From positions 1-64,000 of the forward strand of contig NZ_JARLTC010000027.1 in NCBI RefSeq assembly GCF_029382225.1: a DNA stretch of 64,000 nt, given 5' to 3'. Source of the DNA: Spongiactinospora sp. TRM90649. Its GTDB lineage: Bacteria; Actinomycetota; Actinomycetes; Streptosporangiales; Streptosporangiaceae. Positions 38,790 through 47,334 of this stretch are shown one piece after another (position 1 is the stretch's first letter; each line of letters opens with the position of its first letter). The translations under genes and the position numbers were made by a program. The notes below the pieces were generated by a model that was not told the origin of the DNA, did no database searches, and saw nothing but the letters and a program-made list of their open reading frames with translations.

Positions 38790-40127
38790 ATGATCACCGC
38801 CGATTCGGCCGAGCAGACCTCCGCGGGCGCGCACCTGCTCGCCGCCGCGCGGAACGTGATCCCGGGGGGCGTCAACTCCGCCACGCGCCTGGTCGGCCCG
38901 CCGTACGCGATCACGGCCACGGCCGGGGCGTACGTCACCGACGCCGACGGCAAGCGCTACCTCGACTACCATGCGGCGTTCGGCGCGATCCTGCTCGGTC
39001 ACGCCGCCCCCGAGGTGGACGACGCCGTGCGCGCCGCCATCGGCGGCCTCGACCTGGTCGGCTGGGGCGTCACCGAACCCGAGATCGAACTGGCCCGGCT
39101 GGTCGCCGAGACGATCCCGTCCGCCGAGCAGATGATCTCCGCCATGTCCGGCAGCGAGGCCACCGCACAGGCGATCCGGCTCTCCCGCGCGGTCACCGGC
39201 CGCCCGCTGATCGTCAAGTTCCAGGGCGGCTTCCATGGCTGGCACGACGCCGTCGCCCGCAACGTGATCTCCGCCCCCGACCGCGCCTACGGCAGCGACC
39301 CGCTCTCGCGCGGCATCCTGCCCGAGGCCCTCGACGCCACGCTGATCGCCGAGTTCAACGACCTGGACTCGATCCGCGCCCTCTACGAGGCGCACCCCGA
39401 CCGGATCGCCGCCGTCATCATGGAGCCGATCCCGCACAACGTCGGCGCGCTGGTCCCCACCCAGGAGTTCGTCGAAGGACTGCGGGCCCTCACCACCGAG
39501 CAGGGCTCACTGCTGATCTTCGACGAGGTCATCACCGGCTTCCGGCACGCGCTCGGCGGCTACCAGCAGGTCTGCGGTGTCATGCCCGACCTGACCACGT
39601 TCGGCAAGTCGATGGGCAACGGCTACCCGATCGCCGGCCTGGCCGGTCCCCGGCGCCTGATGGAGCACTTCAGCTCGGCGGGCGGCGACGTCCTGCTGGC
39701 CGGGACCTTCAACGGCAACCCCGTCTCGTCGGCCGCCGCCATCGCCACCATCCGCTACCTGCGCGACCACCCCGACTTCTACCGGCGCACCCACGCCCTC
39801 GGCGACCGCCTCCGCGCGGGCCTCACCGCCATCTGCGCCGAACTCGGCATCGAGGCGACCGCCGCCGGATTCGGCGGCGTCTTCGCCCTGTACTTCACCG
39901 CGTCCCCGATCCGGGGCTACCGCGACCTGATGCGCAACAACGACGCCGCCTACGTCGCCTTCCACCGCCGGATGACCGACCGCGGCTTCCTGATGCTGCC
40001 GCTCTCCCTCAAGCGCAACCACATCTCCGCCGCCCACTCCGAGGACGACATCGACCGCACCCTGGAGGCGGCCCGCGACGCCCTCCGCTCGATCCGCGAC
40101 GACGGGCTGCTCTCCCCCGCGCCCTGA
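38790..40127 (+). CDS. Class III aminotransferase, glutamate-1-semialdehyde aminomutase-like
   Basis: 445-residue PLP enzyme. The lysine that binds PLP is Lys273 in TTFGKSMGNGYPIAG; MSGSEATAQAIRLSR, FQGGFHGWHDA and LIFDEVITGFR are the other class III landmarks. It resembles glutamate-1-semialdehyde aminomutase but the GVNSATR/PYAITATAGAYVTD opening is shared by many catabolic aminotransferases. Genomic context argues for amino-compound breakdown and not haem synthesis. ATG after GGGGGCTACC. It diverges from the long operon and has its own IclR-like operator. Confidence 0.85.
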   Translation: MITADSAEQTSAGAHLLAAARNVIPGGVNSATRLVGPPYAITATAGAYVTDADGKRYLDYHAAFGAILLGHAAPEVDDAVRAAIGGLDLVGWGVTEPEIELARLVAETIPSAEQMISAMSGSEATAQAIRLSRAVTGRPLIVKFQGGFHGWHDAVARNVISAPDRAYGSDPLSRGILPEALDATLIAEFNDLDSIRALYEAHPDRIAAVIMEPIPHNVGALVPTQEFVEGLRALTTEQGSLLIFDEVITGFRHALGGYQQVCGVMPDLTTFGKSMGNGYPIAGLAGPRRLMEHFSSAGGDVLLAGTFNGNPVSSAAAIATIRYLRDHPDFYRRTHALGDRLRAGLTAICAELGIEATAAGFGGVFALYFTASPIRGYRDLMRNNDAAYVAFHRRMTDRGFLMLPLSLKRNHISAAHSEDDIDRTLEAARDALRSIRDDGLLSPAP

Positions 40128-40150
40128 AAGCGCTGATGTGCGACACGACG

Positions 40151-40198
40151 TGGAACACCATCACATGCGTTGACATGGAATGGTGTTTCATGTCGAAT
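40151..40198 (+). promoter_or_regulatory. Sialidase-gene promoter with spacer-embedded palindrome
   Basis: TTGACA (40170-40175), 17-base spacer, TCGAAT (40193-40198). The spacer region holds CATGGAATGGTGTTTCATG (40174-40192), the same element as at 38717 with a poorer right arm. A second inverted relation exists: TGGAACACCAT (40151-40161) pairs with ATGGTGTTTCA (40180-40190) with one mismatch. It is the only candidate promoter between the aminotransferase stop and the sialidase-like gene 164 bases on. Confidence 0.65.
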
Positions 40199-40361
40199 CG
40201 CGGCAACGGGTCGCACTTCCGACGACGACCTCATATCTGTCATTCCCGCAGTGGCCTGCGGTGTTTCCGCATGCCGTCGAACCGGCGGCGGAAGCCGCCG
40301 GCTCGAAACCGGCACCTCTGACGACCTCCCTTCACCTGGCAGCACCAACTCTGGAGTCGTT

Positions 40362-41873
40362 ATGCACACCCTGCTCCTAGCCGCCGCCCTCGTACTCGGC
40401 ATCGCCCCTCCCGCCGCCGGTGACGACCCGTTCACCGCCGACGTCACCGTCGCCACCGCCGCGCCGGGCAAGAAACTGCAGTTCCCCGATGCCACCCGCC
40501 TGGCGGACGGCCGGCTGCTCGCCGTCTATCGCGAGGGCGCGTCGCACAGCGGCCAGGACGGACGCATCCTGCAAGTCTCCTCCTCCGACGCGGGCCGCAC
40601 GTGGAGCACGCCACGCGAGATCGTGCAGACCCCCGTCGACGACCGCGACCCGAAGATCATGGTCACCCGGTCGGGGACGGTCCTGCTCAGCTACTTCGCC
40701 ATCGACTGGAAGCCGACCGCCCCGCACACGCTGCTCGGCACGTTCGTCATGCGCTCCGCCGACGGCGGCGGCACCTGGTCGGCACCGGTCAAGGTCGGCA
40801 CCGCCATGGACGGCGGCACCGGCCCCGTCGACCAGAGTTACCGGCTCGGCTGGGCCGCCAACCACGGGCCGATCGTCGAACTGTCCGGCGGCGACCTGCT
40901 CATCCCGCTCTACGGCACCCTGCCCGACAACAAGTGGCAGCGCGCCACCGTCGTGCGCAGCACCGACGGCGGGCGCACCTGGCCCGCGAGCAGCGAGCGC
41001 ACCATCGCGTCGGGCAGCGTGTTCCACTTCCAGGAGCCCAACCTCAGCGTGCTGCGCGGCGGACAGCTCGTCTCGCTCATCCGCACCACCGCGCCGACCG
41101 CCTACCTGTCGCGCTCCTTCGACGGTGGCCGGACCTGGAGCCAGGCCGAGGCCACCGACCTGCCCGCCTCCTCCCACCACCAGCTCACCCTGCGAAACGG
41201 GGACATCCTGCTGACCTACGGCGACCTGTCGCACCGCTTCTCCAGCAACCGCGAGACCGTGGGACGGCTCATCCGGCACCCGGAAAGGTCCTGGAACGGC
41301 CAGCGCGACCTGCTGCTCTACGACTCGGGCACCGGTGACCAGGCCAACCCGACCAGCGTCGAGGTCTCGCCGGGCCGCTTCCTGACCCTGTCGTTCGACA
41401 CCAACACCGCCAGCGTGGTCGGCGTCTTCAGTCGCCAGAACGAATGGCTGCGCGACGGCGCGGAGCCGGTCGACCTGCTGGCGCTGCACAAGGCGGGCAA
41501 GCTGACGGTCGACACCGACATGAACTGGACCAGCGCCACGTACCCGCTGGTCGGCCCGCTCGGCGCGATCGACGGCAACCTCGGCTACTGGGCCTCGGCC
41601 GTCAACGGCCGCTCCTACACCGTCAACTTCACCGATCCGACGAAGGTCCGCGCCCTGGGCGTCTCGCTCAAGCCCGGCTACAAGGAGAGCGCGGTCGTCC
41701 AGGTGACCTCCGACGGCACCAACTGGCGCGAGCTCCACCGCTTCGACGGCGCCCGCACCGACCTCCCCGAGATCATCAAGGTCACCGGCGAACCCGTCAC
41801 CGCCATCCGCGTCCAGCTCACCGACACCTTCGGCGCCTGGGGCCAAGTCACCGAACTCTCCGTCTACAACTAG
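40362..41873 (+). CDS. Secreted sialidase-like beta-propeller protein
   Basis: 503 residues. A signal peptide (residues 1-19) leads to a six-bladed sialidase-type propeller. Four Asp-boxes are clear: SSDAGRTWS, SADGGGTWS, STDGGRTWP and SFDGGRTWS. The YREG and QSYRLGWAANHG segments are also typical. The last ~130 residues resemble a discoidin/F5-8 type C carbohydrate-binding domain (VKALGVSLKPGYKES-like strands, VTSDGTNWRELH). It may release sialic acid or another terminal sugar outside the cell; specificity cannot be assigned. ATG preceded by GGAG. It probably belongs to the IclR-controlled set. Confidence 0.85.
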   Translation: MHTLLLAAALVLGIAPPAAGDDPFTADVTVATAAPGKKLQFPDATRLADGRLLAVYREGASHSGQDGRILQVSSSDAGRTWSTPREIVQTPVDDRDPKIMVTRSGTVLLSYFAIDWKPTAPHTLLGTFVMRSADGGGTWSAPVKVGTAMDGGTGPVDQSYRLGWAANHGPIVELSGGDLLIPLYGTLPDNKWQRATVVRSTDGGRTWPASSERTIASGSVFHFQEPNLSVLRGGQLVSLIRTTAPTAYLSRSFDGGRTWSQAEATDLPASSHHQLTLRNGDILLTYGDLSHRFSSNRETVGRLIRHPERSWNGQRDLLLYDSGTGDQANPTSVEVSPGRFLTLSFDTNTASVVGVFSRQNEWLRDGAEPVDLLALHKAGKLTVDTDMNWTSATYPLVGPLGAIDGNLGYWASAVNGRSYTVNFTDPTKVRALGVSLKPGYKESAVVQVTSDGTNWRELHRFDGARTDLPEIIKVTGEPVTAIRVQLTDTFGAWGQVTELSVYN

Positions 41874-41892
41874 AACCCCGCTTCACGCCAAA

Positions 41893-41913
41893 CCCCCGCC
41901 CTCCGGGCGGGGG
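41893..41913 (+). terminator. Terminator of the sialidase-like gene
   Basis: CCCCCGCCC (41893-41901) pairs perfectly with GGGCGGGGG (41905-41913) around a 3-base loop, 19 bases past the stop codon. No U-run. Confidence 0.7.
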
Positions 41914-41943
41914 CCGCGCCATCGCGCGTCCAATGGGCCTCGC
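41910..41943. repeat. 34-bp repeat left of the transposase remnant
   Basis: Matches 42518-42551 at 29 of 34 positions in the same orientation (both begin GGGGCCGCGC and end AATGGGCCTCGC). The two copies bracket the IS256-family fragment. They are too long for IS256 target duplications, so they may be a shared background repeat through which DNA was lost or gained. Confidence 0.7.
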
Positions 41944-42059
41944 TGTCGCTCGGACGTTTCCTAATTTCGGGCTTGGCCCGACGCTGTCGCCGTCCGTAGA
42001 CGTATTGCGTCCACGGACGCCACTCGAGACCTTGGAAGAAGTTCCAATCGACCACACGC

Positions 42060-42460
42060 TGGCGGACTTCACCACCTCCGATTGGGGCAGGCGCTACCCG
42101 CAGGCGGGCCGGGTGTTCGAGGCGGCCTGGGACCGCTTCACGCCGTTCTTCGCCTTCACGCCCGCAGTGCGGCGGCTGCTCTACACCACCAACGGCATCG
42201 AGTCGCTGAACTATCAGTTGCGCAAGGTCACCAAGGCCCGGGGGCACTTCCCCGGCGATGACGCGGTGGTCAAGCTCCTGTGGCTGGCGATCATCAACAT
42301 CGAGGACAAACGCGCCCGCGAACGCGCCGCCTGCAAGGACAAGACCGGCAAGACCAAGTCCTCGCCCGGCAGCGCGCGTCTGATCGAGGGACAGCGCACC
42401 ATCGGCTGGCGTGAGGCGCTCATCGAACTCGATATCGCCTATCCAGGACGGATCAGTTAA
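42060..42460 (+). mobile_element. IS256-family transposase, C-terminal remnant
   Basis: The frame reads like the last ~133 residues of a Mutator/IS256 transposase: RVFEAAWDRFTPFFAFTP, VRRLLYTTNGIESLNYQLRK (with the catalytic Glu of the DDE triad) and TKARGHFPGDDAVVKLLWLA, ending at a natural stop. About two thirds of the protein, including both Asp residues of the active site, is missing, so it is inactive. Just past the stop, GGTCTTTACACACTTGAAGTGACA-like sequence (42485 onward) resembles an IS256-type right end. It lies between the catabolic block and glgB. Confidence 0.8.
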
Positions 42461-42936
42461 ATCGGCTCTCTGGCTACCGGAAGCGGTCTTTACACACTTG
42501 AAGTGACAACCTCGGTTGGGGCCGCGCTGCCGCGCGCCTAATGGGCCTCGCCCGACGGAGAGGCGCAGGAGCGTGCGGCATGGCAACCGTGGCCGGCGCA
42601 CGAAGCGACGCGGCCCCAACCCAACGGGGAGGTGAGGGGACGCGCGGCAGCGCGGCCGTGTCCGGACCGGTGGTGAGGTGGGACGCGGTCATGTCCTGGG
42701 CGGGGGCGGCGGCGAGGTGTGACGGCATGGTCCTGGCTGAAGCACGCCGGGTCGTGACGGATGGTTGGACCGGGAGGAGGATTGGCATGTGGCGGGAGGA
42801 TTGGTGTGAAGGTAGTGAAGGGCGCGGGGCTCACAGGTCGGGTAGAAGGCAAGTTACCGAACAGACATGCAGATCTTTCCTGAGACGTCACTGGAAATGA
42901 TGGGTTGAACTCCATGGCTCGGGCAGGGTTATGGTC
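42461..42936. other. Gene-free region upstream of glgB
   Basis: 476 bases between the transposase remnant and glgB. It contains the IS right-end-like sequence, the second 34-bp repeat and presumably the new glgB promoter. The plus-strand open frame at 42541-42900 has no family resemblance and I do not call it. Confidence 0.5.
42518..42551. repeat. 34-bp repeat right of the transposase remnant
   Basis: Second copy of the repeat at 41910-41943, same orientation, 29 of 34 positions identical. It lies 57 bases past the transposase stop. Confidence 0.7.
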
Positions 42937-45108
42937 ATGCGGGACAACACGGAACTCGACCGGCTGGCAGGTGGCGCGCATCACGATCCGCACTCGATCC
43001 TCGGGGCCCATCCCGGCCCGGACGGGCTGACGTTCAGGGCGTTGCGGCCCTTGGCCGAGCGGGTCGAAGTGGTGCTGGAAGGTGGCGAGCGCCACGTCAT
43101 GTCGCACACGGCGCACGGCGTGTTCGAGGTCACCGTGCCCGGGCTGGACAAGGTCCCTGTTTACCGGCTGGCGGTGAAGTACGAAGGCGCGGAGTCCTAC
43201 GAGGCGGGCGATCCCTTCCGGCACTGGCCGACGCTGGGTGAGGTGGATCTGCACCTGATCGGGGAGGGACGGCACGAGCGCCTGTGGGAGGTGCTCGGCG
43301 CGCGGGTGACACGCCATGACGACGAGGACGGCACCGCCTTCTCGGTGTGGGCGCCGAACGCGCGCGGCGTGCGCGTCGTCGGCGACATGAACCACTGGGA
43401 CGGCTCGGGCCACCCGATGCGCTCGCTCGGGCGGTCGGGCGTGTGGGAGCTGTTCATCCCCGATGTGGCCGAGGGCGAGCGGTACAAGTTCGCGATCCTC
43501 GGCGCCGACGGCGTGTGGCGGACGAAGGCCGATCCGATGGCCCGCCGTACCGAGATCCCACCCCAGACCGCGTCCGTGGTGGAGAGCACGTCCTACGCCT
43601 GGCGCGACGACCGCTGGATGCGCGTGCGCCCGGAGCGCCGCCCGCTGGCGGAGCCGATGAGCATCTATGAGGTGCACCTGGGTTCGTGGCGGCCGGGGTT
43701 GTCGTACCGCGACCTGGCCGAGCAGCTCGTCGAGTACGTGCGCGACATGGCGTTCACCCACGTGGAGTTCCTGCCGGTGGCGGAGCATCCGTTCGGCCCG
43801 TCGTGGGGTTACCAGGTGACGTCCTATTACGCGCCGACGGCTCGCTTCGGCACTCCCGACGACTTCCGTTACCTGGTGGACGAGCTGCACCGCGCGGGTA
43901 TCGGCGTGCTGCTCGACTGGGTGCCGGCGCACTTCCCGATGGACGACTGGGCGCTGGCCCGGTTCGACGGCACCCCGTTGTACGAGCACGCCGACCCCTT
44001 CCGGGGCGAGCACCCCGACTGGGGTACCTACGTGTTCGACTACGGCCGCAACGAGGTGCGCAACTTCCTGGTGGCCAACGCGTTGTACTGGCTGCGGGAG
44101 TTCCACATCGACGGCCTGCGGGTGGACGCCGTCGCCTCGATGCTCTACCTGGACTACTCGCGCCGCGAGGGCGAGTGGACCCCGAACATCCACGGCGGCC
44201 GGGAGAACCTCGACGCGGTCGAGTTCCTGAAGGAGATGAACTCGGTCTGCTACCGGGAGGCCCCGGGGATCGTGACCATCGCGGAGGAGTCCACGGCCTG
44301 GCCGGGAGTGTCGCGCCCGGCGTATCTGGGCGGGCTGGGCTTCGGGTTCAAGTGGAACATGGGGTGGATGCACGACACCCTCGCCTATCTGCGGCATGAG
44401 CCGGTGTTCCGGCAGTATCACCACCATCAGATGACGTTCTCGCTGATGTACGCCTACTCCGAGCATTTCGTGCTGCCGCTGTCGCACGACGAGGTGGTCC
44501 ACGGGAAGGGGTCGCTGCTGGGCAAGATGCCCGGCGACGAGTGGCAGCGGTTCGCGAACCTGCGGGCGCTGCTGGCGTTCATGTGGGCGCATCCGGGCAA
44601 GCAACTGCTGTTCATGGGCGGCGAGTTCGGCCAGGGCTCGGAGTGGTCGGAGGAGCGCGGCCTGGACTGGTGGGTGCTCGACTTCGACCTGCACAAGGGC
44701 GCGCAGCGGCTGGTCCGCGACCTCAACCGGGTGTACGGCAGCACTCCGGCGCTGTGGGAGCAGGACACCTCGCCCGAGGCGTTCCGCTGGATCGACGCCG
44801 ACGACGCGGTGGGCAACACGTTCTCGTTCCTGCGCTACGCGACGGACGGCTCGGCGCTGGCCTGTGTGGTGAACTTCTCGGGCGCGCCGCACGAGGAGTA
44901 CCGGCTGGGCCTCCCCTACGGCGCGCAGTGGGACGAGGTGCTCAACACCGACGCCTACGAGTACGCGGGCAGCGGGGTCGGCAACCTGGGGGCGGTGGAG
45001 GCGCACGCCATCCCGCACCACGGCCTGCCGTACTCGGCCCGCCTGCGTGTTCCGCCGCTCGGCGCGGTCTGGTTGCGCCACCCGGCCCCCAGGCGGGCGG
45101 TGGAGTGA
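42937..45108 (+). CDS. glgB: 1,4-alpha-glucan branching enzyme
   Basis: GH13_9 branching enzyme of 723 residues that makes alpha-1,6 branches in the glucan built by GlgE. Two N-terminal carbohydrate-binding domains (about 10-225; FSVWAPNARGVRVVGDMNHWDG) precede the barrel. Catalytic residues are Asp397 (GLRVDAVASML), Glu450 (TIAEESTAWPG) and Asp518 (LSHDEVVHGKGS). I take the second ATG (42937) because GGCAGGG is eight bases before it; the first ATG at 42931 is too close. In Streptomyces glgB follows pep2 directly; here it stands alone behind an IS remnant. Confidence 0.94.
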   Translation: MRDNTELDRLAGGAHHDPHSILGAHPGPDGLTFRALRPLAERVEVVLEGGERHVMSHTAHGVFEVTVPGLDKVPVYRLAVKYEGAESYEAGDPFRHWPTLGEVDLHLIGEGRHERLWEVLGARVTRHDDEDGTAFSVWAPNARGVRVVGDMNHWDGSGHPMRSLGRSGVWELFIPDVAEGERYKFAILGADGVWRTKADPMARRTEIPPQTASVVESTSYAWRDDRWMRVRPERRPLAEPMSIYEVHLGSWRPGLSYRDLAEQLVEYVRDMAFTHVEFLPVAEHPFGPSWGYQVTSYYAPTARFGTPDDFRYLVDELHRAGIGVLLDWVPAHFPMDDWALARFDGTPLYEHADPFRGEHPDWGTYVFDYGRNEVRNFLVANALYWLREFHIDGLRVDAVASMLYLDYSRREGEWTPNIHGGRENLDAVEFLKEMNSVCYREAPGIVTIAEESTAWPGVSRPAYLGGLGFGFKWNMGWMHDTLAYLRHEPVFRQYHHHQMTFSLMYAYSEHFVLPLSHDEVVHGKGSLLGKMPGDEWQRFANLRALLAFMWAHPGKQLLFMGGEFGQGSEWSEERGLDWWVLDFDLHKGAQRLVRDLNRVYGSTPALWEQDTSPEAFRWIDADDAVGNTFSFLRYATDGSALACVVNFSGAPHEEYRLGLPYGAQWDEVLNTDAYEYAGSGVGNLGAVEAHAIPHHGLPYSARLRVPPLGAVWLRHPAPRRAVE

Positions 45109-45290
45109 TCGCCTGCACTACGATTTGATCGCTCGGCCCCTCGTCAGCGACACGCGGCGGGGGGTCGAGCCATTTCCGGGCATGCCTCCAAAGCAGCATT
45201 CGCACCTTTCACCCTTCTAACAGGGGGAAGATCCCGTCTAGACTCGCGACAGGCCAGTGTGAGATCACCTCCTTGCCCCCCGGAGGAAGT

Positions 45291-47252
45291 GTGCGGTTCC
45301 GGCGCGTCGTCGTTTCCTCGTTGTTGCTCGCGCTCCTTCCGGCCACCCCGGCCACGGCCGCCGATCCACCGGCGCCGCCCGCACCGCCCGCGCCAACGGC
45401 GACGGCCGAGGCGAAGCTGGAGCAGGGGCTGAGCGTCGAGGCCGCCACGAAGCCCGTGCGGGTGATCGTGGAACTGCGCGAACCGGCCGCCGGGGAGCCC
45501 GTGGCACTCGCCGCCGAGCAGGCCGACGCGAACGTGCTGCTGCACCCCCCGCCGAGCGCCCGGCCGTTCATCGTCGTAGAGGGCGACGGCGAGGCGCTGA
45601 AGAACCTCGCGGGCGACCCGAGGGTGCTGTCGGTCCACCGGGACCGCGCCTACCCGCCCGCGCTGGCCGAGAGCGTCAAGGTGATCGGGGCCGACCGCGC
45701 GCACGCCGAGGGCGTGAGGGGCGCCGGGCAGACGGTGGCCGTGCTCGACACCGGCGTGGACCGGAACCACGCGGTGTTCGCCGGGCGGATCGTCGCCGAG
45801 GCGTGCTTCTCCTCGGTCTCCGAGGAGGACCTGCCGCTGGAGCCGCTGTGCCCGAACGGGCAGAGCACCCAGATCGGGCAGGGCGCGGCCGACGCGAACA
45901 CCCCCAAGTGCCTGGACGGCGGTGCCAACCTGTGCGACCACGGGACGCACGTGGCGGGGATCGCGGTCGGCGGGGCCGCGGACGGAGGGCCGGGTCCGGG
46001 CGTCGCGCCCGAGGCGAACCTGATCGCCGTGCAGATCTTCAGCCGGGTCAACGACTCGCAGTACTGCGGCGAGCCGACCTGCCTGCTGACCTTCGACTCC
46101 AGCCTGCGGCTGGCCCTGGACCACATCGCCGGGCTGACCGCCACGCACAAGATCGCGGCGGTGAACCTGAGCGTCGGCGGCGGGCTGTCCGATGTCGCCT
46201 GCGACGGCACCGCGGAGGGCATGGGGCTCAAGCCGTCGATCGACGCGCTGCTGGCCAAGGGCGTGCCGACGGTCGCGGCGGCGGGCAACGAGTCCTTCGA
46301 CGGGGCCGGGTTCCCGGGGTGTATCTCCTCGGCGGTCACCGTCGGCGCGACGGACGACACCGACGGCCTCGCCCCGTTCACCAACCGGGGGCCGCTGCTC
46401 GACCTCTTCGCGCCGGGCGTCGATGTGAACTCGGCCGTCCCCGGCGGCCACACCTCCTACAGCGGCACCTCGATGGCCGCCCCGCACGTGGCGGGCTCGC
46501 TGGCGCTGCTGCGCCAGAGGTTCCCCGACGCCACGGGCGCGGACCTGGTCGAACGGCTGCGGTCGTCCGGCAGGGGCGTGGTCTACGGGGAGGTCACGAC
46601 GCCCCGGATCGACGTCCACGGCGCGCTGACCGGGGCCGCTCCCTCGCCGCCGACGACCCCGGAGGTCCCCGAGCCGGGCCCGACGAACACGACTCCGGAG
46701 CCCGAGCCCCAGCCGGAACCCACGGACGAGCCCGCCCCGGACCCGACGCCCGTCCCGCTGCCGACCGTGGACGTCACGATCACCGTGACGGTGACCGTCA
46801 CCCCGCCCTCGGCCCCCAGGCCGACCACGGCTCCGGCCCCCGCCGTCTGCACCCGGGGCAAGGGCCGGACGCCGCTGACCGCCGCAGGTTGGGCCGCGGA
46901 GACCCGCAAGGGCACCCGCAAGATCACCGACGCCGCCCTCACCTGCTACCTGAGCCTGGCCGGGAAGGCCAGCAAGGTCTTCCCGGAGGTCAGGAAGATC
47001 TCCACACCCGCCTCCGCCGGAAAGGTGCTGCGGTCGAAGGCCAAGAGCGGCCGGGCCGCCCTGGACCGCGAGCTGCTGGCCGCGTGGCTGAACTGGGCGC
47101 ACGGCGCGCGCAACACCACCGCGAAGGTGACCGGATCCGCCACGCTGCGGGCGATGCTGACCACCGCCGAGCGCGATCGCCTCACCCGGGGCGCAGACTC
47201 CACGCGACTCAAGCGTGACATGTCGTTGCTGAGGAAACATGTGAACAAGTAG
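45291..47252 (+). CDS. Secreted subtilisin-like (S8) serine protease
   Basis: 653 residues with a signal peptide (cleavage near ATA at about 24), an I9-like propeptide (about 40-115) and a subtilase domain. The triad is complete: Asp153 (VAVLDTGVD), His220 (DHGTHVAGIA) and Ser394 (YSGTSMAAPHVAGS). After it comes a Pro/Glu/Thr-rich spacer (about 445-515) and a ~135-residue C-terminal domain with two Cys that I do not recognise (CTRGKGRTPLTAAGWAAETR ... TCYLSL). GTG start with GGAGGAA just upstream. It may be cell-wall associated through the spacer and terminal domain. Confidence 0.88.
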   Translation: MRFRRVVVSSLLLALLPATPATAADPPAPPAPPAPTATAEAKLEQGLSVEAATKPVRVIVELREPAAGEPVALAAEQADANVLLHPPPSARPFIVVEGDGEALKNLAGDPRVLSVHRDRAYPPALAESVKVIGADRAHAEGVRGAGQTVAVLDTGVDRNHAVFAGRIVAEACFSSVSEEDLPLEPLCPNGQSTQIGQGAADANTPKCLDGGANLCDHGTHVAGIAVGGAADGGPGPGVAPEANLIAVQIFSRVNDSQYCGEPTCLLTFDSSLRLALDHIAGLTATHKIAAVNLSVGGGLSDVACDGTAEGMGLKPSIDALLAKGVPTVAAAGNESFDGAGFPGCISSAVTVGATDDTDGLAPFTNRGPLLDLFAPGVDVNSAVPGGHTSYSGTSMAAPHVAGSLALLRQRFPDATGADLVERLRSSGRGVVYGEVTTPRIDVHGALTGAAPSPPTTPEVPEPGPTNTTPEPEPQPEPTDEPAPDPTPVPLPTVDVTITVTVTVTPPSAPRPTTAPAPAVCTRGKGRTPLTAAGWAAETRKGTRKITDAALTCYLSLAGKASKVFPEVRKISTPASAGKVLRSKAKSGRAALDRELLAAWLNWAHGARNTTAKVTGSATLRAMLTTAERDRLTRGADSTRLKRDMSLLRKHVNK

Positions 47253-47334
47253 GAACCGGCCCTGGTCACGGCTTAGGCGACAAGATGAACCCAGGGGTGG
47301 CCCTTGGTGGAAGACTGTCGCTTAGGGTGGGCTC

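Noticed and set aside
42541..42900. 119-codon plus-strand frame upstream of glgB
   Set aside because: No ribosome binding site, low complexity and inside the IS-associated repeat zone.
42538..45081. 847-codon minus-strand open frame opposite glgB
   Set aside because: Shadow of glgB; the plus strand has all branching-enzyme catalytic residues.
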